Notes: generated by a model from the sequence alone, not told the origin. A stretch of 64,000 nucleotides of DNA from Tausonia pullulans (GCA_951802195.1 OX637632.1:806001-870000), one strand, 5' to 3'. Shown: positions 21,889 to 33,261, numbered from the stretch's first letter. Translations and numbers: made by a program.

Positions 21889-22944
21889 ATGTCCTCGGCC
21901 GGGGAGAGTGAGTGCGAGCTTCAAGCATCGTTCTTCGTCGCGGGCTGACGGCCGTTTTAGACGAGAACGAACGAGACATCTCCCCGCTGGCTAATTGGAG
22001 CGTCTCGTCGCACAAGTATGGCTTTGGCGTCGACAACCTCAAAAGCCCCGACCCGGAACTCTTCTGGCAGTGCGTGGAATGGTTAGGAGAGATTTCCAAT
22101 GCTCCAGACTGAGGCTGACTAGTCGCTCCCAGGTCCGAGGGTCCTCAGCCACACTCGATCTCGCTCCAGTTCCCGCATCGAGTCTCGATTCTTGTGTGTT
22201 CACTGGCTGCTCTGCTGTTTCCTGTCGCTCCAAGATCAAACTCACTCGTGTTGCTCTCTGTTCCAGAAAGTCTGCCTGTTGCTCTCGCATCCCAAGGACG
22301 ACTCGTATACGCCTCAGAAGGTGTCGATTCGCGCCGGGACAGGTCAACAAGATCTGACCGAGGTTCGTCTTAAACATATCCCTGTCTTCTTTACATCTGA
22401 AAGACCACACGTGTGGCAAAGCATGTAGCAGTCTCTCAAACTCAACGCCGGAGTTGTCCTTCGGGTATTCGGCGCGTTATCGTCGACTGACGACAGACAA
22501 CGTCGACCCTCAGGTTCGCCTTCACGAGGAACTCAGACCAGACGGTTGGGTGACCATCGACCTACGGGATGGTGTCATGGAGGACGACGCGGGGAACGAG
22601 ACGGATCCCGGGTTCGTTGCAGTCGAGTTGAAAGCGCGTGCCACAGTTGCCAAATCCCTGGCTCATCACGCCTCATAATTTTTTCAGCACTCCCATCAGC
22701 GCATTCCTCCTCCAGGTCGTCATCGTCGCGAACCATCTCAACGGCAAGGACACCCATGTCCGAGGTCTGCGCGTGTTGGGTCCCAAGCTGTCCGTCTCGT
22801 TGCGAGGGAGGGACATCTTAATATGTCCACCAAGAGACCCGAGTCTGACTCTTTCGTATTCTTCTCAGCTCAACGATCGACGCGGAGATCGAAGACTATC
22901 CGTGGAAGTCGTCAGCGTACACGCAGCATCAGGTCTTGCGGTGA
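21889..22944 (+). CDS. APC10: Anaphase-promoting complex subunit 10 / DOC1
   Basis: APC10 is the DOC-domain processivity subunit of the APC/C ubiquitin ligase and helps recognise D-box substrates. Splicing gives MSSAGENENERDISPLANW, and then the family blocks VSSHKYGFGVDNLKSPDPE, LFWQSEGPQPHSISLQFP, VCLLLSHPKDDSYTPQKVSI, RAGTGQQDLTEVRL and PDGWVTIDLRDG. VVIVANHLNGKDTHVRGLRV is the conserved NHQNGRDTHMR-type block. The last exon ends AYTQHQVLR. In characterised APC10 proteins the C-terminal Ile-Arg tail docks into a TPR subunit; here it reads Leu-Arg. Introns lie after GEN, FWQ, VSIL, LTE, ETDP and GPKL, and all phases agree. The product is about 190 residues. The start ATG lies about 160 bp from the divergent RSE1 start. 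Confidence 0.9.
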
Positions 22945-23392
22945 TGAAGATGAGAGACATGCGTAGTTGTACGCGGCGACGCTCCAGCGGAGAGTCGACG
23001 GGTGTACATTGACGATTTGAATGCCCTTCACGATCTGATGTAACGCGGGGAAAGGGAAAAATATCAGAGAGCAATATGACTGCGCGCGCGGTCGATGCCG
23101 GTCTGCCGCAACATTCAGACAAGAGTAGAGTAATGTGTACTGCTTCCCTTCTCAGCTCTGTCTCTTGAAAAGACCTTCGCAGAGGAAGGATCTGCTCGCC
23201 CTAGCAACGCAACAAACGCGTCAGTCGCAGGGGTTGGTCAGGGACGCGAAGTGAGTTGAGAGAACCCTCCCCCCCTCTCCTTCCTCGTTCGACCACCACC
23301 GCCCCCACTCCTTCTCGCTCATCTTTCCCCTCCCTTCTCTTCGCCCCTCACGCTCATCCACTGCCGCCTCGCCCCGCCGGTGGAAGAGAGCC
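22945..23392. other. Intergenic region upstream of the sirtuin gene
   Basis: 448 bp follow the APC10 stop. The last 130 bp are pyrimidine-rich, as is common before fungal start codons. One ACGCGT (MluI/MCB-type hexamer) lies at 23216-23221. I do not claim it as functional, because the hexamer occurs about as often as expected across the window. Confidence 0.35.
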
Positions 23393-26257
23393 ATGATCAC
23401 CCTCGACCTCGCCCAGCTCTCGGAATCTACGAGCCCCGACGATGCTCCGCTCCGGCGGACGCTCACCAACATCTCGCTTCTCGTCGCCAAGTCCAAGAAG
23501 GCTGTCGTCGTCACAGGCGCCGGTATTAGCTGCAGCTGTGGAGTCCCCGTGAGTCTTGGAGAAGAAGGGATGGAGCGAGCGTGATGGCCCAGGGGAGAGA
23601 CGACGGACAGCTGGGCTTGCCTGAGGGGGAAGCCTTGAGGGGGCTTGCCGGTTGGACGAGCGCACACCAGGCCTCGGCCTCGCCGGGGGTTAAACGCGCG
23701 CTCTCACGCCTCCCGCCTCTCATCGGGACGCGTATTTCTGCACGTAGAGGAACCAGCCATGTAGCTGGGGGCCTTTCTAGGTGCTTTGAGGTATCTGCCG
23801 CGCCCTGGTTAGCACGATCGCGACTGTGCCGTTCTGCGCTTTGGCTCGGTCGCGACGCTGCTCCCGTCCCTCTGTCAACCCGAGATCGCCCGCTCTGATA
23901 CCTTGGGTTCGCCTCCTCCCAGGACTTCCGCTCGTCAGATGGGCTCTACAACCTCGTCAAGGAGCGGTACCCAGACACGTTCGTCACGGGCAAGGACCTC
24001 TTCTCGTCGTCGCTCTTTCGGTCGCCCCAGTCGACGTCGCTCTTCTATTCATTCATCGCCGAGCTCAAGCTTGCCGTCCAGGACGCACAGCCATCACCGA
24101 CGCACCGGTTCATCGGCAAGCTTGACGAAAAGGGCAAGCTGCTGAGGAGCTACACACAGAACATCGACGGCATGGAGAAACGCGTTGGCCTGATCTGTTC
24201 GTCAACCCAGAATCACGAGCTGTCCCCGGCATCTGCTGCCTCGACGACGACGTCCTCGGGAGCGTCCTCTCGCGCGTCTACGCCTCCGATGACCGAGGGC
24301 AGACCCTCGCTCTCGTCGTGCTCGCTTCCCTTCCCATCGCAGGCGTCGTCGGCGTCAACGTCCTCGAGCCGATCGTCGTCCTCGGGCCCACCACCGATCA
24401 ACAATCTCACTGCGGGAAGCGGTGTGACAATGGACAAAAAGCGGACCAAGAATGTCCAGCTCCACGGCGACATCCATCGTGTCCGGTGCATGGTCTGCTC
24501 CGCGAGCTTCGAGTTTTTGGAGGAATATGTCGCCATGTTCCGCGAGGGGGAGGCTCCGCCGTGTCCTGCATGCGCCGACCGAGGTGAGCCGGCGATTCCC
24601 TCCGGAGGTGCTGTCCCATACGGAGACTGATGTCGACGCATATACGCTTTCTCAGCGGCCATCCGTGAGGCACGCTCCGCTCGCCCACTCGCTTCGGGCT
24701 CTCTACGGCCTGCCATCGTCCTCTACGACGAGGTGAGTTCGAGATAGGAGCTCACGTCTCCACCATCGCCGCGTTGACAACCGCCCTTCTTCAGAACCAC
24801 CCAAACGGCGACCTCATTGGCGCCATGCAGACGCACGATCTCACGCGCACGCCCGACCTCCTCCTTGTCCTTGGCACCTCACTCAAAGTCCACGGCCTCA
24901 AGCGGCTCGTCAAAGAGCTCGCCAAGGCTGTGCACTCGCTCCCTGTGACGTCGAACCGGCCTGAGGGCGGTAAGGGCCGCGTCGTCTTCATCAACAAAAC
25001 CCCGCCGCTGGGCGCCGAGTGGAAGGGCGTATTTGACTATTGGATCCAGGGCGAGTGCGACGACTGGGTCGGCCGCGTCGAAGAGGAGTGGCGCAAGTAC
25101 AAGAAGGCCGACTGGGAGGTCCAAGCCTCGCTCGATGGGCTGCCTGTCATTAAGAAAGCGGCTGTCGGCAGCAGAGGGACGAAGAAGAAGCCTGCGGGCA
25201 CGAGCGTCGCTGCGAAGGGGCCGAAGAAGGGTTCGTCGTGAAGCCTCTCCCTCTCTTGATCTTGATCTTTGCTGAAGCTCATCGTTCGGTCTTAGCCCCC
25301 ACACTTGCCTCTGTGGCCTCCATCTCTGCCCTGCCAAGCGTCTTCCCACCTGCTCTCGTCGCCTCCAACTCGTCTTCCCCGCTCTCTACGCCTGCATCGA
25401 CTCCAGAGTTCAAGCTCCGCGCTCTCCCTCTCGAGTCCTTACGTCGTAGCTCGTCTCCTCCCCCTCCTCCCACTCTCACGGGTTCTACGCCCTCCTTCTC
25501 CACTTCTAGCTCCTCCTCCCGCGAGCGTACCACCTCCTCCAACACAATCACCAATGCATCCACGATCATCTCCATCGAGCCCGCGACCCCCCGCCCTAAA
25601 CAGCCCATCGGCCGCCGTCCCTGCTCCCCCATCAAGCGCGACCTCCCCCCCTCGGCCGGCGCGACGCTCGGGCTCTCCTCTGGGCGGGCCTTTAAGAAGT
25701 CGCGCTCCGTCGATGCCGGTGCGGGCGAGCACGCCCGGGGCTTGCTCTTCCGCGCAGGAGGCACCGGTTCCACCTCGAACAAGTCGTTCCGCTCTGGCAC
25801 GGGGAATGGTTCAGATGAGGCTCTCTCTGAGCTCACGAACTATCATACCACCGGGATCAGTGAGGCGACAAGCCCGATGAAGGACGTACTCGCTTCGGCC
25901 GGCAGTGGCAACAATGGAAGCACGTCGCCGTTTGATTTTGGGCCGGACTTTATCGACTGCTGGACGGACGGCGCCGCTGAGGATGGGTTGTGGGCCTTTG
26001 CGGCGACTGTTGAGGACAATGACCAGGCCGATAGGGGTGGTGATGTTGGCAGCAGCAGCGGGCCCTCGTTGGTGAGGTCGGCCTCCGTTGGGCGGAGTGG
26101 CAGCAAGAACCGCGCGTCTTCCTCCTCGACTTTCTCGTCTAAACTGTTTGCAGCCTCCTCAGCTGGGCTCAGGCGTACGAGTGTGAGTTCTCGAGGAAGA
26201 GTTGAGGCAGGTGATTGCGGAGGAGCCGACGAGCCGATCGTCAACGGCCTCCTTTGA
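23393..26257 (+). CDS. Hst3/Hst4-like NAD-dependent histone deacetylase (sirtuin)
   Basis: Sirtuin predicted to deacetylate histone H3 lysine 56, by similarity to fungal Hst3/Hst4. Seen: VVVTGAGISCSCGVP joined across a 374-nt intron (23549-23922) to DFRSSDGLYN; then YTQNIDGMEKRVGL; NVQLHGD with the catalytic His; a CxxC...CxxC zinc site (CMVC and CPAC); LLLVLGTSLKVHGLKRLVKE; and VVFINKTPP. A Ser-rich insert of about 90 residues splits the catalytic core between GMEKRVGL and NVQLHGD. A 65-nt intron (25231-25295) skips the stop at 25239-25241 and adds a tail of about 320 residues rich in Ser, with CDK-type motifs CSPIKR and TSPMKD. If that intron is retained, the protein ends at GSS. The call as Hst3/4 rather than Sir2 rests on core motifs and architecture. 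Confidence 0.85.
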
Positions 26258-27169
26258 ACTGCCTGCGCTCCACCAGCGCTTCGTCTCGTCTCCGCCTGCC
26301 GAGCCTCCCTCCTCTCCCATTTCTCTCTATCTCTCCCTTCATGTATAGTGTATGTCTATCTCTCCCACTTTCTGTCCTTCTTTCGATGGTTTTATCCTCT
26401 TGTGCTACTGCTCTTCTCTTCTTCGTCTGCGTCCTCTCGCCCTGCATCGATCGATGTCTTCGCACCATCACTATTACCTTGATTTCGTCTTTCATCTCGA
26501 TCCTTTTTTTCTCTTCCCCTGAATGCCACCTTTTCTATGATGCATGCCCCTCTTTCCAGACACAGTCAGGCAGGCAGCGCACGAGCGAGCGAGAAGGAAG
26601 AGACCGGAGCGTGCCCGCTACAACGCGCGAGCAAGAGACGGGACGTGTCCTACATCATTCTTTCGGGATCCAGAGCAGCGCCACAGAAGTCTCCAACTCC
26701 TCCCTTGGGCCAATGGACGCACCGCGGAGGACTGGCTGGATGACCGACCAGCACCCCAATCAGGTTCGATATAGATGAAGTCGGATGAAGTCGGCGTGTC
26801 GACTAGCCGGATCATGGCGCGTTCGGTTGCTTCGTCACCTCACCCCAGTAGAGCTTGGGGAGCGCGCTATCTCTCTCTCTGATACTCTCTATAAGTCTTG
26901 CCGAGGTAGGCGGAACGGCTCGTTGCGCAAGTTATGTCTGGACATATGACGAGTCTGACATTCGTGGTCGCTCGCCCGCCGGACGAGCTTACCAGTCGGT
27001 ACGAGCCGAGGGACAGGGGGGGCAAGAGGTGGGGTATGGAATACAGGTTCACAAGACTCATCTATTCTCAAGAGCGAAAAGGGCTGACGTCAGAATAGGA
27101 ACGAACGAGACGCGTGGAAGAGGAGGGAACGACCAACTGACAGCTAGCTAGCGTTTTTATTGCTTGCCC
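26258..27169. other. Convergent intergenic region, sirtuin to TOM22
   Basis: About 0.9 kb lie between two convergent stops. The first 280 bp are strongly pyrimidine-rich and presumably 3' UTR. A small direct repeat (GATGAAGTCG twice) lies near 26775-26795. The open frames here have no recognisable motif. I see no tRNA, although a GGTTCGAT-like box occurs near 26763. Confidence 0.35.
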
Positions 27170-27903
27170 TTAGAAGCCTGGAGGCGTCGCCGGGGCCTGC
27201 TGGCCGGGCGTTCCGGGGGGTCCCATGAGCTGAAGAAAGAGAGGGCGAGGGAGTCAGTCGAGTGAGGGAAAGGAGAGGGAGAGGCGACGAAGACGTCGAC
27301 GCGGCGAGCCGGAGCGGGGCGTGGGCTTCGCGGCTCGAGAAAAGACGAGCCGCCGCTCTCGTCCAGAGGCTGAGTTCGTTTCGTTCGTCTCGTCTTCGAC
27401 CTCAAGTGTGTCAAGAAAGGAGACCAGAGCACTCACAGCGGCCGTGCCCTCCTGCTTCGCGTACATCTCCTTCTCCTGGGCCTGCATCTTGGCCTCGTCC
27501 TCAATGGCGAGTGCCATCGGGAGGCCGATGAGGAGCGCCGTCGTGGTGACGACCCAAACGAGGTTGCCCGCAACCTTGCCGGACCAGCGGACCCACCGCG
27601 AGGTCGTCGCGAGCGAGTCGGAGAGAGCAAGCCGTGTCTGGGGAGAGACAATGTCCTTGAGGGCGACGATACGGTCCGCGAAGGTCTCCTCGTCGTCCGG
27701 GGAGGACGAGGCAATTGAGACGTTGTCGTCGTCAAGGTCCGCCGAGCCGACCGAGGAGGAGGTCTCGTAGTCCTGCATGTCGCGAATGAGGTTAGAGATG
27801 TTTCCGTGAACGAGAGTTAGAGATGCAAATGCAAGCGTAGAAGGGGCCGTACGGATTCGTTGTCCTCGAAGGTAGCGTCGTTGACCTCTTCGACCTTGAC
27901 CAT
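27170..27903 (-). CDS. TOM22: Mitochondrial import receptor subunit TOM22
   Basis: TOM22 is the central, tail-in receptor of the outer-membrane translocase. It binds presequences on both sides and docks TOM20 and TOM70. Exon 1, MVKVEEVNDATFEDNES, splices (GTACGG...ATGCAG) to DYETSSSVGSADLDDDNVS, an acidic cytosolic receptor domain. The conserved block RLALSDSLATTSRWVRWSG follows, then the single membrane segment LVWVVTTTALLIGLPMALA, then IEDEAKMQAQEKEMYA. The last short exon reads LMGPPGTPGQQAPATPPGF, the Gly/Pro-rich intermembrane-space end typical of fungal TOM22. The product is about 165 residues. The start is the only ATG that precedes the acidic domain in frame. Confidence 0.92.
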
Positions 27904-28719
27904 CTATGGAGGAAATGCACGGTCAACGGCTTGCTCGGCAAAGTGGGGAAGGGGTACCGAGACTAACAGTGAGTTAGAGTGGGGAGGATGAGGAAGGAAG
28001 AGGTGGTGACGGGTGGGGCACGGGTAGTGGTGGAGCTGGTGGTTTGAGGAGCCCTGCTTGATGCTTGAGGCTTCAGGCGAGGAGGCCGAAACGTTGAGGG
28101 CGGTGGGAACTCCCACGCTTCTCCCTCGCCGTCATCATCGTTCCTCATCCTGATCCTGCGAAGAATAGGTTCTGACAAAGACAGAGATTTTACTTCTCGG
28201 GCAGTGTTTGCGATGGAAGTGGATGCCCGAATATCGAGAAGCGACAAAGTTTCGTCTGCAAGGTCGAGGGGCTATCAGCTGTGGCACATTGAAACCAGAT
28301 CCGCGGTTCACATCGCCTGAGCCTTGTAGTGTGTGTCATGTCTATATACCCTACGTTCTACCAAGGTTACCTAGATCTCCTAACATAGACCGTTCTCATG
28401 GCTGGCAGTCTGCAGAGGTGCTGTTTGTCGAAAAGGACTGAGATTGAGATCTTGCAGCAACAGATTTCTCGACGACAGCTACCATCCACTTGTCACCGTT
28501 AAGCTCTTTCCGTTTCTTCACTTGTCTCTTGACAGTCACGACAGTTCCCTGCACGAACCAACATACCGCCTGCGACGCTCGGGAGAGGGGTCGTCAAGTG
28601 ATTGAAGCCAGACGGCGGGCGACAGGCGCGCGTGGCCGAAATTCGGAGGGGGGCGGCGCGCAAGCCAGTTTTGGGCGTCTCCCAACCTCCACCGCCCCCT
28701 CCTTCCTCCTCTCGACATC
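27904..28719. other. Divergent intergenic region, TOM22 and UTP11
   Basis: 816 bp between two divergent starts, long for this window. Short frames exist on both strands but show no family motif. The 28250-28450 stretch is less GC-rich than its surroundings. No RNA gene was recognised. Confidence 0.35.
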
Positions 28720-30185
28720 ATGGCCCTCCGCAACTCGCTCCAACGGCGAAACCACAAGGAGCGTGGGCAGCTCGCCCACCGCTCTCGCCTCGGCCTGTTG
28801 GAAAAGGCCAAAGATTTCAGACTTCGAGCTCGTGACTACAACTCGAAGAAGGACCGCATCAAGCGGCTGAGAGAGAAGGCCTCGATGAGGAACAAGGACG
28901 AGTTCTACTTCGGCATGGTTAACAACAAGACCGAGGTGTGTCTCAGCTTCAGCTGGATGTGACCTAGAGAGAGGCACGCGTACCGGTGGGCTATGTTCTG
29001 CCTGCAAAGGAGGGAGCAGGTGGCCGGCCAAGCGCGTCTCGTCTGTCTGTCTTCACGCGTCTCGTCCATTCACTGATCCAACCCTCTCACGTCCGATTCC
29101 AGGGTGGTGTACACTACAAGTCGAGGGGCAACGCAGCCCTCCCCGTCGAGATGGTCAAGATCCTCAAGACCCAGGACGCCAACTACATTCGAACCCAGCG
29201 CTCAGTCGGCCAGCATGTACATCGTCGTCCCATTTTCCAATCTACCTCTCCCTATCTACTTGCTGAACCTCTCTATCGCCCCCACTTTCGCAGAAAATTG
29301 AGAAGCTCAAGCAGCAGCTCGCGGCAATGGCAGACCTGGTCCCCTCAGCTTCTGCGCCCGGACCTTCCTCCTCTTCATCGGCCGCTGCCCTCGACGACTG
29401 GATGGACGACGACGGGTTCGATTCGATGGAGGAGGACGAGCTCGAGGCGGAAACTGGAGGGATGGATTCGGACGAGGACGAGGACGCTGAGACGGAGGCG
29501 GCGTCTGCGCAGCTGGACGAGCAGGAGCAGGCGACGCTGAGGGCTGTTGGGCTGCTCGAGGAGAAGTCGGGGAGCAGGAAGGGTAAAGGTCGGGCGGTGC
29601 CCAAGAAGATCGTGTTCAAGGAGTCAGAGGACGAGGGTAAGTTTCATTGTCATGTTTTGTTCTCGCAAGTCGCTGTCAACTGACATTTGGCGCGCGCGCT
29701 TTCTCTCGCTCTTCGCAGTCCGCTCCTATGCCCCCGCCTCAACGTCTCGCTCGTCTGAGTTCCCTTCATCCACCTCTTCTACCTCCGCTGCTCCATCTAC
29801 CACCCCAGACCTTGGCTGGCTTCCGAAACCCCTGACGTCCAAGCAAAGACGCAGGGCCGCTGCTGTTCCTGCAATGTCCTCTGCGGAGAGGAAGAAGCTC
29901 ACCTCGGAAGACATCCTCGCTGCGAGGAAGCATCGACTCTCCCTCCTCCGCTCGCTCCGCGCCCATCTTGTTCGGGACGCCCAGCTCGCGGCCACAGAGC
30001 GAGAGATGGCGCTCCAGCGGGCGCTCATGGGGAAGGGGGCGGCGAAGAAGCTGGAGAATGCGAAGAGAGTCGAGGTGGAGAATGATGAGGAAGGGGATGA
30101 CGATGAAGAGGCCGATGAGAGGGGCGGGACAAAAGGCGAATGGAGGGCGAGGAGGTTCAAGTGGAAGGCGGAGAGGCGGCGGTGA
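28720..30185 (+). CDS. UTP11: U3 snoRNP / SSU processome protein UTP11
   Basis: UTP11 is a nucleolar component of the small-subunit processome, needed for 18S pre-rRNA processing. MALRNSLQRRNHKERGQLA is the family's N-terminal signature. It is followed by RLGLLEKAKDFRLRARDYN, RLREKASMRNKDEFYFGMV, GGVHYKSRGNAALPVEMVK and DANYIRTQRSVGQH. A long acidic, Ser-rich insert follows (LDDWMDDDGFDSMEEDE onward), and then the basic C-terminal region with LTSEDILAARKHRLSLLRS and a coiled-coil-like tail ending KWKAERRR. Three to four introns interrupt the gene (about 28937-29101, 29215-29293, 29637-29720). It is longer than yeast UTP11 (250 residues), mainly because of the acidic insert. The start is fixed by the conserved N-terminus. 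Confidence 0.93.
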
Positions 30186-30440
30186 GGGGACGAGCTATAT
30201 CTCCGATGATCTTTTTCTTCTCCATGAAAACGACAAGGAGTTGAGGCAAAAGTTGCTGTTGATACATTGTGGAGGAGAGGCAAGGAAGGGAGTGTAAAGG
30301 CAGGAGCCGAGGAGCAACGGCAACATAATCGAGGGCAGGGCGAAGCCAAGGATGCAGAGCAAAGGAGAGAGATGAAATGGATGCAGGCACGAAGTAATGT
30401 CCAAAAGCTGTTTTTAGTCTTGCTGAAGAAAATGAATTGA

Positions 30441-32807
30441 TTAGAGGATCGCGACGGCCATACCAGCCATCGCTCCCATAGCGGCGACCCAGGGGAAAGT
30501 CGTCGACGGAGGCGCGCTGCTCAGGCTCTGGACAGTCGTCGATGGCGAAGCCGCCGATGAGGTTGAGGTTGTGTTGCCACCGGTGTACTTGGCAATAGTA
30601 TTGGTCGGGAGGGAGACACCGTTGGCGTTGGCGGCAACGTCAAAGACCTCGCCATTGGACGAGCCATAAAAGTCGACGAGAATCTGGGAGGAAGAAAGAT
30701 GTGAGTGATGGACCCTTTCTTTCTGTGGCACAGCGCAAAGGAAACTTACAAAGTTAGGGTACCGGCCGTGGAGGGCCGCGCAGGTCTGAGCGCCGAGGCC
30801 AACGGAGCCCGTGCCCGAGGCGCTGTTGGTCTGGACGATGTTGTTCTTGTCGGGGATGACGACTGAGGAGAGGGACAGGGTAAGACGAGCTTGAAGGGGA
30901 GGCGGAGCGCTGGAATGCTCACTGGAAGAAGAGCCGCTGCCAACGTCAAGGAAGCTGTGGGAACAGCAAGGATCAGCGATTGCTACCGGTATCACAGGCG
31001 GTGAACGACGCACTGGTTCGTGAGGATGAGCTGGTTCGCGGGAACACCCTTGGACCGAGAGACGGTACAGTTGAACGAGTTCTCGAGGACGTTGTAGGCG
31101 TCCTCTGCCATGTTGACGAACTCTGGGTAGAGAGAAGGCACTTCAGTATGAGAGCTAGACATTCAAAAGGATAAGGGACGGACCGTCAATCACGTAAGGG
31201 ACGGTAGTAAAATCGGCCTTGTTGTCCATGAAGACGACCACGTTAGTGCCCGCGTCGATCAGCGTGCCAAGCGTTGGCCAGTCGGCGACGGCTGTCGTGG
31301 CCTTGGAAGGGCTGTAGGCGCGCTTGCTAAGTTCGGAAGCCTGTTATTGCGGAGGAGATCAGTATGAAGACACAAGGCGGGAGAGACAGAGGAGACGGAC
31401 CTCAAAGGCACTTCCATACTGAGAGGCGCTAGCACCATCAATGTTGACGATGAGGATCGAGACGACCTCTGAAGAAACTCAAACAGGTAAGGGTGAAAAT
31501 CAAAGACATGCCATGTGTACACTTACCAGTCGGGTTGGCGACGACCCATGTGTTGACTTCGGTCAGATACGTCGTGAGTAGTCCAGCGTCAAGGAGAAGC
31601 TGCGAGTGTCTATAGAGTCAGCCAAACAACTGCTTGCGGACGAGGAGCAGGGACGCAGGACCAACGCAGCTCCTGGATCGCGTTCATAGCAAGTATGGAG
31701 AAAGGGGATCAACTTGGCCCGCCAAGCTCACGATGAGAGGGCCACGGCCAAGTCGACTCACGAGTGACAAAGCCGGAGCTCAGATGCCTGGACATGGACC
31801 TGCAGCTGAAGCATCCTGATTCCATCGTTGAGCTGCGTCGTAACATTCTGGTCTTGGTTTGCGGCGATATCGGTGGACGAGACGGCATCTGCGAGGAGCG
31901 GCGGATCGCACGGAGACTGTCAGCCTCGAGTTAACATGGACAGAGCGCAAGGCAAATGCACGGAGAAGTCCTCCTCGCTCGTAGAATGGCCGAGAGAAAA
32001 GAGTCGGGAGCACCGCCTCTTGCCAAGGAGAGGGCTCAGGAGGGTCTGTCTCATTACGAGTGCGACACCAGGATCGAGCGGCCTCGGGCGCCGGTCAACC
32101 CCCGTCCCACACTTTACCCGTCGCACTTTCTCGCCGTTCACTTCAAGTCTCTCGTGATGAGAAGGGTTAAAAGAAAGGTCTCACAACTATCGTGCGCTCC
32201 TGAGAAAGCACGGAATGAAGGGCGGACATCGTTAGGGACAGGGCCCAAGGGTAAAGCCTGCGTATCGTTTTACTCACCGATGAAAGTGACGTTTCCTAGA
32301 AAGTGGTATCGGAGCCGTTCCAGGGGGCATTGCGTAATTCAGCACAAGAAGCACCACTTGGCATCAAGGGCGAGGAAAGAGGCGGCAACGCGGTGTCCGC
32401 TTTGGGAAGACGGAATGACGCACCGTACGACCGGTCGCAGAGCTCGGCATGTCCGTTGCAGACTGACGATGACAGGATGACAGACGAGAGGGCGTTGATC
32501 AGCAGCTTGCACCGCCATAAGAGGGTGTCAACGACGATGGCCCTCGCTGCGGCCGCGGAATTGAGGGGGCTCGGTGACGAGTCTCGATGTATGCTGTCGA
32601 AAAGAGACGAGAGCACCCACCCGTCGCTCGCTCAGCCACGACGCTGTTGGACTCGAACAACGTTCTGGCCTGCCGATGGAGTTTGTCGGTGGCGGACCGT
32701 GGCCGGAGGACATCATGCTCGAGAGAGGCAACGGCGGAGGCGGACGAAGGTGCGGCCGCGAAGAGAAGCGACGGGAGGGCCGCCAGGAGGCAAAGGGGCG
32801 CGAGCAT
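30441..32807 (-). CDS. Secreted PLC-like phosphodiesterase, probably GPI-anchored
   Basis: Member of the PLC-like (PI-PLC X-type) TIM-barrel phosphodiesterases. MLAPLCLLAALPSLLFAAAP is a signal peptide. VCNGHAELCDRSYG follows. The conserved NVTFIGAHDSYAV, with the first catalytic His, is assembled from two micro-exons, 32278-32295 (18 nt) and 32185-32199 (15 nt), both with GT/AG borders and matching phase. Next come NQDQNVTTQLNDGIRMLQLQ, the second His region ASELRLCH, and VVFMDNKADF. The end is Ser/Thr-rich and closes with a hydrophobic tail (TFPWVAAMGAMAGMAVAIL) that fits GPI attachment. The substrate is unknown; many fungal members lack tested activity. It is divergent from SMC6 (about 450 bp). 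Confidence 0.83.
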
Positions 32808-33261
32808 GGGGTTGGCGAGCGGTCGGGGTCAGACCTGGGCGGCTGTGGGTGATAGGATAGGAATAAGGAGAATTCGCGCTATCAAAGCTCTCTTTCTGCC
32901 TCGAAGAAGGGTGGTCGTTGAAAGGGAAGACAACAGAGGGCCCTGGAGGAGGCGGACGATGCGCTCTGACCCGCGCCGAGCTGAGCCTCAGTGTGACTGA
33001 CCACCGAAGCCGGCGGCCGAGGAGCGTTGTCGGATTGTCCGCGGAGCGAGCAGTGCCTTGCCAACGGGTTTCAAAAGCATCGATGTAAAGAAGCCTTGGA
33101 TGTGTATATTGCGTGAGAATGAGTACCTGTCGCGAAGGAGAGAGAGCTAGACGCGTCGACTTAAGACGAGAGGGGATTGACGCGTGGCCGGCCACACGGC
33201 CAGCGCCGCCACTCGCCTCCAACCGCTTCAGCAACCCACCCTCACTCCCACACTGAGACGC
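32808..33261. promoter_or_regulatory. Divergent promoter region, PLC-like gene and SMC6
   Basis: 454 bp between divergent starts. Two ACGCGT hexamers (33151-33156 and 33180-33185) lie 23 bp apart and about 80-110 bp before the SMC6 ATG. This matches the MCB element that drives G1/S genes in other fungi. Their role here is inference. Confidence 0.4.

Noticed and set aside
23549-23922. Long sirtuin intron as host of a snoRNA or nested gene
   Set aside because: No C/D or H/ACA box pair and no motif-bearing frame could be supported by eye.
26755-26775. GGTTCGAT box as a tRNA B box
   Set aside because: No matching A box or cloverleaf pairing around it.
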